From Neonectria sp. B-13 (Eukaryota > Ascomycota > Sordariomycetes > Hypocreales > Nectriaceae), in assembly GCA_002682825.1 (NCBI GenBank), contig NOKP01000038.1, positions 1 through 64,000 on the forward strand: a DNA stretch of 64,000 nucleotides, given 5' to 3'. Of this stretch, positions 11,546-22,593 are shown one piece after another. Made by a program: the position numbers and the translations under genes. A model generated the notes under the pieces. It searched no databases. It was not told where the DNA came from and saw nothing but the letters and a program-made list of their open reading frames with translations. Numbering within the stretch: the stretch's first letter is position 1; the number at the start of each line of letters is the position of its first letter.

Positions 11546-11789
11546 CCCCTACACATCCCTTGGTTGGATTTACATAGTTGTATTTAGATTTGCGGGCAGA
11601 ATCGTCTCCTATGTATGTATATACCTTAATGATCCATGTTATTATATAAAGCTCGCAAAGTCGGACACTTGAGTGGAGATAAAATTATGAATTCTAACTA
11701 CTTAAAAGATGTTTCCCTAAACCTATAATACTATTCTTAGTAAGAATAGTATCCACCTAGGTATCTAACTCTATTGAGTAGATATAGTA

Positions 11790-12125
11790 TTTATAGTAAT
11801 TTTAGCCTTAGTTAATATTATCTAATAGATTAAGATAATATAATAGATAATATGTAGTAATTAATACAGTAAAATACTATGCCTTATACTATCAATCCTA
11901 ATAACTTAAATATAGTAAGCTTTCCCAGTAATATAGTTTGTATTAATATTATACCTTAAGCCTATTTTTACAACCTATCTAGGTCCCTCTCTAACCTTAA
12001 TATCCAATTCATAAAAAGCTTATCCTGAACCATAGCACATATAAATGACAGTCTCTCGTCAAGCTAATAAGTCAGGCCAGCCTTTTTCCCTCTTTCTCAA
12101 CACACTACAACACAGCATAACACAA
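11790..12125 (-). repeat. Right arm of inverted repeat, weakly RIPped
   Basis: This is the reverse complement of the left arm (10315-10685), but with clearly more G and C retained (for example AGAAAGAGGGAAAAAGGCTG on the minus strand). The two arms enclose about 1.1 kb that contains the peroxidase relic. The different mutation load means the arms have had different histories. Confidence 0.6.
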
Positions 12126-12299
12126 CCGCGATGCATACTACAATCGTCCGCTGCGCCTTGCAGCTAGATGGCAAGACACAGAGCCGCGAGGCATAAGTAG
12201 ATACGGTATATGATTGTAATCTAACATCAGATGGCGCTTGAGTAGGGAATTTCATAAAAAATATCATTGTAGCTCCTACTGATTTTCTACTTGACATAT

Positions 12300-13121
12300 T
12301 TATATCTGAAATTCGCCGGCACGCATAGCAGCAACAACACCACCATCAACCAGAAAGTCAGATCCAGAGATGAATGACCCTCTTTCATCAAGCAGAACAG
12401 CAGCGAACTCTCCAAGTTCTGCCGGTGTTCCCATCCGCCTAGCCGCTGACGTCTTAATCATACTCTGATACAAATCCGCATGAGGGCCAGACATCTCATC
12501 GCGAGCTAGCGGAGTTGCTATAATACCAGGACTAAGGCAGTTTATACGCGCATGACGTTTTGCCCAAGTCACTGCAGCCGCTTGAACGCGCAGTGCGTTG
12601 GCGCGTTTGGCGAGTATGTAAGCTGCCATGGAGTTTTCAATTGATGAAAGAGCAGGAAGGGCTTGTAGATCTTCGATGGGCGCATAGGCCAAATCATGCT
12701 CGAGTTCAAGCGAAGGTCGGTCTCCCATGTGACCGGCTTGACTGGCAATGACTACACCGGCGCCGCCTTTCCCGATGACTTTGCCGAATGCCTCGAGAAC
12801 GTAGGCGGTTCCGAGCAAATCAACGTTAACGATCTGCTCGGGTGATGCTTGGTTGGGTGAGACGCCGGCGGCATGGATAAGGCGAGTGACTGAGCCGAGA
12901 GACGCAGCCCGTTCAGCTAGTGCAGAGACAGCTTCCCGGTTGGAGACATCAACCACCTGGGTGTGCACCTCGTAACCTTCGTTGAATAGCATCTTGGACG
13001 TAGCCATCAGTTGCGCTTCATTGTAGTCGGCAAGCAACAGGGTGCGATTGGTAGCGGCATGGCGACCTATGGCTACTCCAATGCTCCCCGTACCGATCAA
13101 AACGACGACCTCGGACGACAT
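12300..13121 (-). CDS. Short-chain dehydrogenase/reductase (SDR 1)
   Basis: A single-exon gene of 273 residues. It has the Rossmann motif GTGSIGVAIG (residues 10-19), an acidic residue after beta-2 (LLLADY) that favours NAD(H), the NAG-like motif changed to HAAG, catalytic Ser127 (VVIAS), Tyr168 and Lys172 (AAYILAKR), and the SPGIIATPLA segment after the active site. The C-terminus keeps SGSDFLVDGG. It resembles bacterial-type 3-alpha-hydroxysteroid or general alcohol dehydrogenases of the classical SDR family; the substrate cannot be read. A paralogue of the same length class lies at 44245-45081, and the two promoters share a 20-base box (13241-13260 here). Confidence 0.88.
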   Translation of the reverse strand: MSSEVVVLIGTGSIGVAIGRHAATNRTLLLADYNEAQLMATSKMLFNEGYEVHTQVVDVSNREAVSALAERAASLGSVTRLIHAAGVSPNQASPEQIVNVDLLGTAYVLEAFGKVIGKGGAGVVIASQAGHMGDRPSLELEHDLAYAPIEDLQALPALSSIENSMAAYILAKRANALRVQAAAVTWAKRHARINCLSPGIIATPLARDEMSGPHADLYQSMIKTSAARRMGTPAELGEFAAVLLDERGSFISGSDFLVDGGVVAAMRAGEFQI

Positions 13122-13240
13122 GTTGTGTTGGCGTGCTTCTTTTTGCCTGCTGGGATCTGAGGAAATTGCAGAGAGGGATGCTGTGAGTTTGCTCCTAATA
13201 AAGTCAGGAAAGGGAGATTCGATGTCCTTTTATCTCATTC

Positions 13241-13260
13241 GTATGCGGACATAACGGACG
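13241..13260 (+). promoter_or_regulatory. Box shared with the SDR 2 promoter
   Basis: GTATGCGGACATAACGGACG lies 120 bases before the SDR 1 start codon. The SDR 2 promoter has the same 20 bases with two changes (45096-45115). It contains CGG-N6-CGG, a layout suited to a Zn2Cys6 dimer. Confidence 0.5.
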
Positions 13261-13499
13261 TTATAGATCCGGCACGTTCACCGCTTGCAACGACCGGGGC
13301 GGAGTTAACCTCAGAACTACCAGAATCTTATCAATCTTATTTATTGAGCCATTCGTGCGGCATGAGAATTATCGGGCCGGTCTCTTTTAGACTTTCCGAA
13401 GGCTGCATTAAGCATGACTTAGCGCACCGATTCTCGAAGGGGCTAGCGTTGTCGGGTTGTCCTAACAGCTACTTGGTATCATTAATACAACTATGGCAA

Positions 13500-13984
13500 C
13501 CATAGGTCTCAAACTAACTTCTTTCAGATGACTAGCCATTGTTTACAAATCTTACTATACAATTATCTAAGGAACTCTAGAAGAGTTCTTTTTTATAGCA
13601 ATTATAGCCCAATCTTTTCGCCTATAGCACAACAGTTAGGTACAATTGTTACACTTACTTGTAAGTCTAATTTGTTAATATGTAGTAGCTTGATTAATAA
13701 GCCAGCTGCAACCGGCTGATATACTAACAGCTGCAACCAGCTGACGTACTAACAGCTGCAACCGGCTGACATACTAACAGCTGCAACCAGCTGACGTACT
13801 AACAGCTGCAACCGGCTGACATACTAACAGCTGCAACCAGCTGACATACTAAGACTTTTCCACTTATAACAAGTTGAGCTAATACAGAATAAGATTTGTC
13901 TTTAGATTACTGTAACACTCGACTGATACTTGGAGTATATCCCTTTGACTGTAGTAAGACTATACTTGGGCTTGGCGCCCTACA
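13500..13984 (-). mobile_element. LTR (3' end) of a retrotransposon
   Basis: On the minus strand a purine tract (GCAGCAGGGGGGAG, 13985-13998) is followed directly by TGTAGGGCGCCAAGCC, the expected polypurine tract/LTR start layout. Downstream come a 25-bp tandem array, then GCTATAAAAAAGAACTCTTC (TATA and early R region), ending near 13500. A decayed pol tail may lie at 13999-14110. The exact inner end is uncertain. It separates SDR 1 from the next gene. Confidence 0.5.
13703..13852 (-). repeat. Six tandem 25-bp repeats in the LTR
   Basis: The unit CAGCTGCAACC(G/A)GCTGA(C/T)(A/G)TACTAA is repeated exactly six times with no spacer. Each unit contains two CAGCTG/CGGCTG-like half-sites. The changes are mainly C/T and G/A transitions. 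It lies in the presumed U3 region, where such arrays often act as enhancers. Confidence 0.9.
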
Positions 13985-14392
13985 CTCCCCCCTGCTGCGG
14001 CTGAGTATAAGAGAGTGACCTAGAGTGCATTCAGAAACAAGTCTACCCAATTCCTTATATAATGCATTCTTAATATTCCTATGGATTCCCAACTGCCTCT
14101 CAGTCATAGGGTGTTGCCCCTATTAGCTTCTGGCGCTGAAGACAAGACAAATATGTTCAATAGGCCTCTTCTAGCTCATTGTCCATGACGTCACGTACTA
14201 CCCGAACAAGATACGGTGATGTCATAATAACATGGTCTGCCTGCATGTACCCCGCGACTAATCTTGTTGCGCAAACTCACGTGAATGCTTTATTATTAAA
14301 TTGACCGTATTTCCTTCATCTCCGTCTAATCATCGAACCCTGCAGCATTGCTTGTTTTCCCTCACGCACAGTGATGGGATAGTCAGCCGGCT

Positions 14393-15229
14393 ATGTCGAC
14401 AAGCCCGCTTCTTGACCCGTCAGCCGAACGAAGCGGCAGCGGTGTCTACTCACCCTTATACCAGAAGAAGATACGCAAAGGTTGCAACGGCTTCTTCCAA
14501 GACGCACTTGAACCGAGTTGGATAGCTTACGATGCTATCTGTCTCATGGCCAACACTGAAGATCTCGAGGAGCGGGACCAGCTGACGCGAAATTGGCGCG
14601 ATCATAAGATTCAAGAGCTTAGTTTTGTTGGTACGGTGGTAAGAAAGTCCATATGTGTTAGCAATGCCTCGAACTAATACCGAATGAAGGGCGCTCTCTT
14701 AGCGGGTTGCCTAGCTTCGACAGGGTCATGGCCAGATGTCCTGCCACAGGGCCGCGACAAGCCCTGGGGTGTCCGAGCGTGCTGGTATAGTGGGCTCCTC
14801 TTTGCGCTCTTTGCTGTCATTGTTTCCTGCCAACAAAGTATGCGACTGCACCGTCTCTCGGCCCACCGGGATGGCTTGATGTACATCCGGGCCAGCCTGA
14901 CGGGACAGAAGAGTTCAGATGGGCATCGGCCACTTAAGCTTCAGGTATATGCATGGGAGGCAAGTGTCTTATTCCTCACGGGTAGTATAATATGTGCCAT
15001 CACTGGCTTAACAGGGTTGGTATGGCTAGGTTGTATGTATGGTGAGGACAAGCAACCAGGGAAAGATAGCTCAGGGCAAGATAACACGAAGGTAAATGCT
15101 CCAGCTGACAATCCTGTTCGATTACTAAGTACTCATTAGATGGCGATTGCTTTTACTGTCACGCTGGTACTTTGTCTGCTCACATTTCTGAGTTCTCAAT
15201 TTGCCATGACACGCATCAACCGCGAGTGA
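14393..15229 (+). CDS. Small multi-pass membrane protein, function unknown
   Basis: Three exons: 14393-14638, 14690-15091, 15140-15229; introns of 51 and 48 bases, the second with a perfect TACTAA branch; 245 residues. The N-terminal 80 residues are soluble and contain a helix-like segment (LMANTEDLEERDQLTRNWRD). Then come at least three hydrophobic helices: LLAGCLASTG, WYSGLLFALFAVIVSCQQS, and VLFLTGSIICAITGLTGLVW. The last exon adds a further one (MAIAFTVTLVLCLLTFLSS). This arrangement, with a QSxRLHRLSAHRDGL loop after helix 2, is seen in uncharacterised fungal membrane proteins. No catalytic motif is visible. The gene looks intact, as all splice junctions keep frame. Confidence 0.7.
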
Positions 15230-15427
15230 TAGGGTTGTGACAGGGGTTGTTGTAAAGTCCTTAAAGCAGTTGGTGTGGGTCTGAGGATCTTGAGACCTGA
15301 CCTAAAGAAGTAGCATGATTGAGCCTAGAGGATCCATGTGAGACCCAAGATAAAACATTAATATTTATCCTTAATAAGCTAGTTCAACTATAACCCTAAA
15401 CCAACTACTAATATATTTAAGATATAA

Positions 15428-16563
15428 CTAAGCAGCCATAGCCTTAACAGCTGCTTCAATAGCATCTTTAACTTTAAGAGGTACAATGTCAGCGTACTTA
15501 CTGTTCAAGGCTAACTTCTCATCAAAGTTCATAGTTCCATCATCAAACAACAGTCCAAAAGTGGCCGCAAACGCTAGAAGGTGCTCCTTGGGAACGGGGA
15601 TATAAGGGAGCGCTTTAGTCAATGCTGGGAGCTCCGTAGCCTTGCCCTGCATCAAATCTTCCACGCTGTCATAGACAACCCTGAACTTGGTACCTATGAA
15701 ACCGAATCGTCTTAGTCTTGTTACTTCGAGACTGAGTGAGCTCCTTACCTTTAGCCTTCTCAGCAATCTCAACGAACTGGTTCCATGTGACCTTGTCTCC
15801 AATCACATAGTACTGAAGATCCCACTTCGACAAATCAAGGACCCGGTCAACATACTTGGCTAGGTCGAAAGTGTGAGTGAAAGTGACGGGAGTGTCGCCT
15901 GATCCGGGAATTGCAGCCATGTCGTGTGCCAAGTCGACAACGGCAACCATCGGTGCCATGTATGTCTTGATGGCAGGTGTGCCAAAGAAGTCGGTCAAGA
16001 AGCCCACGTAGAATGAGGTGTACTCCAAGTCTGTTTTGGCAAGTTCTGCGAGAGTTTGCACCTTCATGACAGTTGAAGGCAACTTATGAGCAGTTCTAAA
16101 TGCATATAAGGTATCAGCCACGATCCATTCATTAAGGTATGCTCGGGGGGTGGATTGGCTTACGCTCCAGTCAGAGGTAGACCCCAGTTGCTAGGCATGA
16201 ATCGTTTGGTGGTCTTGCTCGCTTGTGCTGCACGCACCAAGTTGACCTCGGGTGCCACACCTTCCTGGGGCATGGTGCTAAGAGCAGAGATGACAGTGTC
16301 AATCTTCTCATCTTCGAAGAGCTTTGTCAGCTCTTCAACGCTCGTGTAGTCGGCAACGAGGATGGGAACTCTAAGCTGTTTAGCCAGGTCGTCGTTGGTC
16401 TACCATTACTCCTGTCAGTTCTCGTTGCCGATCTTGTGGTAGAGGATTCCAAAACTACCTTTCTTCCAAGAACCTTGACTTGGTGGACACCTCGAGCCAC
16501 GATAGCTTCGACCAAGGCTCTGCCGATGCCACCAGTGCCGCCTGCAATCGCAATGATACCCAT
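15428..16563 (-). CDS. NmrA-like / isoflavone-reductase-like protein 1
   Basis: Four exons (16459-16563, 16164-16399, 15749-16095, 15428-15693) with introns of 59, 68 and 55 bases; 317 residues. The start MGIIAIAGGTGGIGRALVEA gives the atypical-SDR GxxGxxG dinucleotide motif. KRFMPSNWG in exon 2 is the usual segment before the substrate region, and DLAHDMAAIPGSGDTPVTFT in exon 3 is typical of the NmrA/PCBER group. The classical Tyr-x3-Lys is absent, as in this family. Members are NAD(P)-binding reductases or redox sensors; the substrate is unknown. It lies tail to tail with the membrane protein and head to tail with the GST gene, within module 1. Confidence 0.85.
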
Positions 16564-17714
16564 TTTGGAGATGGTTTGACTGTGACAAGATGTGTCCGTA
16601 AGTGGAGGAAGTTTGTAAGTTGGTAAGAGACTTGAATCGACGAGTGTTTTGTTCTCGTTGGCAATAATTTTGCTTGGAGGGGGTTCCAACCTTTAATACG
16701 TCTTGGATATGTTGTGGGCGGACCATCCGGGAGATTCATTTACTCCTATGATTTCAACCGGCCCCGAAATGCTTGGTCAGTCTTCATAGAGCCGGGACCC
16801 GCAAACATCCCGTTCCGCCCAAAGTCTCCTGTTTACCGCCCGTGGGATGAAATGCTGCCGCGTCGAAGCAGGCCAATTCATGCTGATTGGATGGCTTACG
16901 GCTCTAGCCCCAGAAGCCTCGAGGCGGTGGAACGGTGATGACAAAGGGTCTGCTCTAAAGTTCCGAGCAAGATGATGAAGCCTCGCCCACTCTCGGGGTC
17001 ATCATCGAGTCCGAGCCGGTAAACCAATCACGGGTGGGAACTTCAGTAGTCTGTATTAGTGCAGGCCTAATTTAGTAATTCCCCACCAGCAGACTACTAT
17101 CCGCGGTAGACATTTTGCGCTGGCATTGTGGTCTCATCCAAGATGCCATAAAAGCCTGTCCGGTTCTTGACCTAAAAGACGACGGCCACTGACGAGGCGG
17201 TATTGTTGATTGGATCATACTTCCCTCTTACTGGTCAGTGGCATTGATAATCTAGATGGATAGGGAATGGATGAACTCGCGAAAGAGCAAATTCTATTCC
17301 TGGAGCGTACGGTTCTGGGGGTGTGTTTTTGTCGATAGGTACAGGAAATGCACTAATTCAACGTCTTTAGAGACTCCAGAGAAGTAATCTAATTCATTAG
17401 GGAATTTTATAAACACGCATATCTTGGGTCTCTATCTGCACACCATCACAATGACGCATTCGAGACTCACACTCGTACGAATCAACTTAAGCCTTTCAGT
17501 GTGTAGTGTACAGTTCCCGTGACGAAGCTGACTACGCAAATATTGAACAGATAAAAAACTCATTGAAAATTTTACCTCTATCCAAAAGAGGGTGAAGAAC
17601 AGTCCAGCTAACTTCTTGCATTGTGTGTAACGACACTAGAGCTAATCTCAGAGTTGAAACCCCGTGACCAAATCCTCAGGCCATTCCACGCAAGTCTCAA
17701 ATAGTTAATCAAAA
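16564..17714. other. Intergenic between NmrA-like and GST genes
   Basis: No gene is supported. A TCCGCGGT octamer lies at 17100-17107 (537 bases before the NmrA-like start), one base off the palindrome seen in the catabolic cluster, which may be chance. The short frames in 16714-16938 and around 17440 lack family features. Confidence 0.5.
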
Positions 17715-18512
17715 CTACCGGTGCTTTGCCCTCATCCTATTGACGCCTTGAATGACGATAGCTTCATCAAAAGTCGATGCCACACTAGGATGTTGCATGA
17801 CTGCCTCTGCCCACTTGGCGAAGATGGGAGCCTTCTCACTCAGAAGCGTGGGAAGGTTCTCAGGCAAAACCCCGTATTTGGAAAAACAATATGTGCGAAT
17901 AACGAAAGATGCAGTGAGAACCTAAAACCCTGTGAGCTACATCATGGTGCAACCTCGTGCTCGATAACATACCTCCGCGAGCGTCAACTTGTCGCTGCCA
18001 CCAAAGAATGGCTTTGAATCGTGAAGCAACGGTTCGACCCACTTGATCAAATCCGACAGTGCGCCTTCGATGGCATGATTGGTCTCGGTTTGAGTCCTTG
18101 CAACCAAGGCATTCATAACTCCTCCTTGAAACTTGGAGAGATACGCATCCACAAAGGAAGTAATGCGTGCCCGATGGAAGGCACCTTCGAGTGAGCCAGA
18201 TGGGCGCACCAGATGAGATGGCCAGGCGTCCGCCAGGAACTGCGAGATGATTCCTGAATCGCAAACGATCTTGCCGTCGCAAACAAGTGCGGGAACCTGG
18301 CCACTAGGATTGATCTTGAGGTACTCGGATGATCTGGGCACCTCAAGGTCGACGAGAACCTGATCGAATGGCAGATTTAACTCTTTTAAGGCGATGTGAG
18401 AGCGGTGAGCCCCTACACTCACCAGTCATTATCATTGTTAGTCTCATGTGACGAAGGACTCACAAGGACAACCGAGGTTGGTATAAAGAGTAAGTTTGGC
18501 ACGCGGCGCCAT
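17715..18512 (-). CDS. Glutathione S-transferase, omega-like
   Basis: Three exons (18464-18512, 17973-18412, 17715-17921), both introns 51 bases; 231 residues. The first exon supplies MAPRAKLTLYTNLGCP, and the Trp codon is split across intron 1, giving the thioredoxin-fold motif CPWAHR with Cys15 where omega-like GSTs have their catalytic cysteine. NPSGQVPAL holds the cis-Pro, and VCDSGIISQFLAD is the glutathione-binding Asp/Ser segment. The helical C-terminal domain spans about residues 90-225. Family role: glutathione-dependent thiol transfer, dehalogenation or reduction of xenobiotics in the cytosol. A start codon is missing in exon 2, so exon 1 is needed. Confidence 0.85.
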
Positions 18513-19376
18513 CTTTGTTCTGTTATTGCGGAGAACTCGATAATACTTCAAACAACTGCGAACAAAGATGACGTTGTGAATTCCGTGATGCCCGAATATG
18601 AAGATTGTGTACAAAGGCTTCTCACAATGAAATTAGCAGAAAGATCAGGCAAATTTGCAAAATTAGAAAGCAATTTATGCGTCTTCATTTGAGCTAAACG
18701 AGCTCGTTATTTTTAAGTATTGCACATCGGAACTCGGAGACCATCTACAACCCGCTTCTCATAAGGCTTACAAATAATCAGACTTGTTAAGCGGCATGAG
18801 TGGGTCACAGACTCCGCTTGATAATTGCTTTTCCAGCATCTGGAACACGCATCTGTACGTACGCTGGTGGCTGAAGGTGATGACCAAATAGCAGCGCAAA
18901 ACAAGTTGATTGACTCTGTGATCCCAAGATATGCTCGATGACGGACACGACGAGGCTACGTGATCTGGTAGGAACTGATGCTATGACAGTGAAACTCCCA
19001 AGGGATTGAAGCACGGTCAAGGAACAAATCATCGATTGTAATTCCAATCACACACAGCTGGAGCTCTCATACTTTCATGAGATGTTAATTGTCACGTAAT
19101 CATGAAGTTTTAAATACCGTCGCTAGACATGATATACGTCAGTTCTGGCCTGAAGAAGACTACAGCTTTATAAGCCTTCCATTAGAGGCGATGCATTCTC
19201 CGCTTATATCTGACACAACAGAGTTTCTACTATGGGCTTTCTTCTGCAAGCGACCACTTACACGCTGAAATGGATACACTGTCGAGGCCCCCAAGCGCGC
19301 CGCGAGGCCCGAAGTAGCCAGGATGGGGGAAAGAATGGCAAAACCCCGAGAGCCCATTGTGTATTTCATCAGTCAT
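18513..19376. other. Intergenic, no supported gene
   Basis: The longest frame, 80 codons on the minus strand at 18805-19047, has no recognisable domain. Nothing else is seen in the shared 3'/5' space between the GST start and the regulator end. Confidence 0.45.
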
Positions 19377-21676
19377 TTACGAACTGAAGCCATAAGAGCG
19401 TGGCTGCAAGGATTCTGGCCCAAGTGAGTAAAGTCCATTCATGTCCTTGACCAGAGCTTGGAAAACATTAGAAAAGACAGTGGATGCTTCGACGTTCAAA
19501 TTGGTGACGTTTCCCATGAGGCCTTGGGCGAGACGTAGGTGGTTAGATGTGACCAACATTGCTGAAAACGTCTACTGACAGGTTAATAATGTCCCACACA
19601 AAACTGCGACAGCTTGCCTGTAAAAATGTCCGAGATTCAGAGCCTGAACTCATTGCTTGTAAAGAGTTAGTTGTCTGAGATCTGGCCTGGCTCTGCAATC
19701 CATTCTGCGCTTCCCTCACGGCGATTTTGGCGATCCATAGGAGAACAGTGCACCCGTCCACAAACTCTTCAAGATCGCAACCTTCTTTCTGCATCTTGTG
19801 CAAGAATTGTACGAAAAGCATGATCAGGTTCACATCCGATGCAGCGCGAGAATCGCCGGGGGTTTCAAGGACCCGTGATAGGAGCGTAATGGTGGCACAA
19901 AGCGGGTACGGAAGGAGTCGCCTGGAGATTCGTTAGCAGCCGGATAGACAAGACAGTATCATGCCTACCATAGATCTGTGTACGTGGGAGATTTCACGTT
20001 CCGAAGCACACGAATTGTGCATCGGGCTGCGATTTCAGAAGACCGCGAGAATAGACCCTCCGCTCTCCGGTTGGGAGACGCTTGTGACACGGACAACGTC
20101 ATAGCCATCTCGATCATACCCATACATCTGTAAAACTCGCAATTTAACATGATAAGAACCAGGTTGTTCGGCTCAACTGCTGGGATGAGCCCGGCGTTGG
20201 AGCCAGGCTGGATCTCTGGAGGGAGTGACTCTCTCCACGCCTCAAGCTGACAACGGAGCTTGAATAGGCCGTCTTGTAGGTGCTGATCGAAATTTGCAGA
20301 AGCGTTGACGCAGAAAAGACACCTCTCCACCTCTGACTCTATTATGCCAAGTTGAATTCTCAGCAGGAATACATTCACTTTTCCCGTCCCACCCGAGATC
20401 ATCACATTTCCAAGACCGTCTGGCGGGTTTTCGCTTGGAAGGTTGACCTCAAGGCCAACATCTCGAAGGGCAGAAGGCGATCCTGAGTGGATGCTAATTG
20501 TTTTCTCAAGCAAGAATGCCACCCAAAAGATGCGCCTTCTTTGCTCCCTTTCGACAGGATCCAAGTCGCTCTCCGCAATCTCCTTGCGCAGTCCAAGCAC
20601 CTGTATCATTTCGACTGCCGATGAGAGAAGAAGTGACATTGTCTTGGTATCCGTCGTTCCGCTCAAGAACATTGCCATCGTAAGCAGTGCTTGCACAGAT
20701 AATATGGTAGGTTCGTTCTCCATCAATTCTGGATACACAGCAAAAGCATTCTTGAAAAGACTCCAAGAGAAATCTGACACCGTCCTGAGAGCATCATTCA
20801 TGGTTTTGATTTGAATTGCCATGGCAATGACCGCGTTTAGACAAGCCCACCAAGCAGGATTCTCAGAGCAGCCGTCTACCGGAAGCTCGCCCTGGCACAG
20901 AGTCATGAAAGACTCGGCATGAAAAAGAGGGAGAGGTGTGTTTATCTCCTCTAAGAACATCTCGGCGAGGAGACAGACTTCGGCTTTAGGAAACATTGGC
21001 ATGTACAGCCGCGTGGGAGATATGCTGTTCACTATTGTGTTTCTGCGTTCCATCACCTTGTCCTTGGTGAGCCTCAAGACAGGAGCAACTGTGGAACCCA
21101 TCAGTGTGGGTCGTGTGGGCTGATCTCGGCGTGGTGTTTCCAAGTTCGAAACCATGGGGCTGACAAAGGCCAAGTGCTGTTGGTTGTATTCTGTGGATAT
21201 AGACTTTTCAATGGCCAGCGCGACGTTGCTACTAGGCCTAAGCATGGAGTTTACGCCGGCTGGCGTAGATTTCGACGGATTGTCGGCCGCAGGTTTGCCG
21301 ATTCCGGGTTGAGTTGGTAGGACCTGAAGGGAAGCTTCCATTTCCTTTAGTCTTTGTTCGAACGTTAGAGCATGCTTCGAACTGCGATAGTATATCAGGA
21401 CCAGGACAAGTCAAAGGTCAATGTGTGTGCGCGAACCTGTTGGCGCTTTGCCCTCGAGGTTCACGAATGCACTCGAGTTTCTTAGCCCGGCAAGGAGAAC
21501 ATGCTGGTGTTTGGCTATCACACCGTATCTTAGTAGCTCGGCATCGGTTACATGCCTTTTTCTCGCGGTTAATACGATTTTGCAATGCTGAGCTCATCTA
21601 GCTGGGGTTGACTTACTTGGCTAGTTCGGTCCCTAATCCGTCGTTGGGGAGCCGGGACAGCTGATCCTGGATCCAT
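19377..21676 (-). CDS. Zn2Cys6 transcription factor (module 1)
   Basis: Five exons: 21617-21676, 21437-21561, 19969-21381, 19605-19921, 19377-19561; about 699 residues, all junctions in frame. The binuclear cluster begins ACNRCRATKIRCD and ends CSPCRAKKLEC (residues about 24-51), Cys spacing 2-6-6-2-6. A short coiled segment (FEQRLKEMEASLQ) follows and then a fungal-specific TF middle domain (about residues 190-520) with ALLTMAMFLSGTTD and EREQRRRIFWVAFLLEKTISI. The last intron (19562-19604) has a weak GTTTTG donor and is the least certain junction. It is a nuclear DNA-binding regulator, perhaps of the SDR/NmrA/GST genes beside it. Confidence 0.88.
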
Positions 21677-22593
21677 AGTAGGTCACCAAGAAGAATAGAT
21701 AGCAGATGAGCAACTTAGTGTCAAACCGCATGCGGTAAAGAGGCATAAATAGTTGCTAGACAGGGTGATAAAGATAGATGGGCGGGTGAACATTTGTTCT
21801 ATCCGATTCGGGCGTTATCCTCGGATGAGATTTCGTCGAGCTAATTTGATGAGGATTAATAAGTGGACTCGGATCGGACTTTAACAAGACCCCGAAGGCT
21901 CGGCTTTGTCATTGGTATTGTGGCGCTAAAGCGGGGGCACCTGCACTACGTATAAGAGTCTTAAGGGCTAATAGGCCGACGGGTAACTGTTACTCTTCCT
22001 AAATAGGTGAGAAGTCTTTTGTTATTAAAATACTTAATGTATTATATCTAAGAGGATATTGTAAAAGACAATAAAGACTAAGATTTATAAGTTATTTTCA
22101 AGTTATTTTTCTTATTATATTAATCTTAATAGATATATATTAAATCTTAGCATCCTACTCTATTAACTGCTATATGTTATTTACTGCATTGTCTTAATCT
22201 ATCAGATGATATTAACTAAGGCTGAAATTGCTATAAATAAAACTAAAATAAAAAAGATAATAATATAATAAGCTTAATACTTGAGCTTAAAATAATAACT
22301 TAAAAAGATAAAAGTTTCTATTATTAAGTTAAAGTATAAGTTTTACTATCTACATTAGTTTATACAACCCAGGAAGGTAGCATTCACGTCCCCGGTCTCC
22401 AGCTTCGCTAAGCCTCAAGAACCTTGGGACACAGCAGGTGGCGACTCTGTTCATGCGCCGGTGGCTGCACCAGATCAGGCAACGCAAATCTCACGGAATA
22501 GTTTGGCATTGGAGGACATTTGTTTTTTATTCTTCTGGAATCTTGTGGCGATTCCGTGACACCTAGCAACACAAGCGTACTGCTGAGCACTTG
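21677..22593. other. Intergenic with RIPped repeat fragment
   Basis: The first 330 bases form the promoter of the Zn2Cys6 gene. From about 22010 to 22370 an AT-rich retroelement fragment is present (separate entry). 22371-22593 is normal-composition 3' flank of the next gene. Confidence 0.5.
22010..22370 (+). mobile_element. Composite fragment of the copia-island repeats
   Basis: About 22140-22240 matches the inner part of the inverted-repeat arms at 10600-10685 and 11800-11880 (shared core ATATTAACTAAGGCT). It runs directly into about 22250-22365, which matches the 1-kb element near 7090-7190 (AAGATAAAAGTTTCTA, GTATAAGTTTTACTATCT). The two repeat types therefore belong to one element. Confidence 0.6.

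Noticed and set aside
13703..13852. Regular direct repeats resembling a CRISPR array
   Set aside because: There are no spacers between the 25-bp units, and the context is a eukaryotic LTR; it is a plain tandem array.
17100..17107. TCCGCGGT upstream of the module 1 NmrA-like gene as a cluster regulator site
   Set aside because: Single imperfect copy at 537 bases, outside the cluster; compatible with chance.
18805..19047. 80-codon minus-strand frame upstream of the GST gene
   Set aside because: No domain, no supporting exon on either side; could not be supported as a gene.
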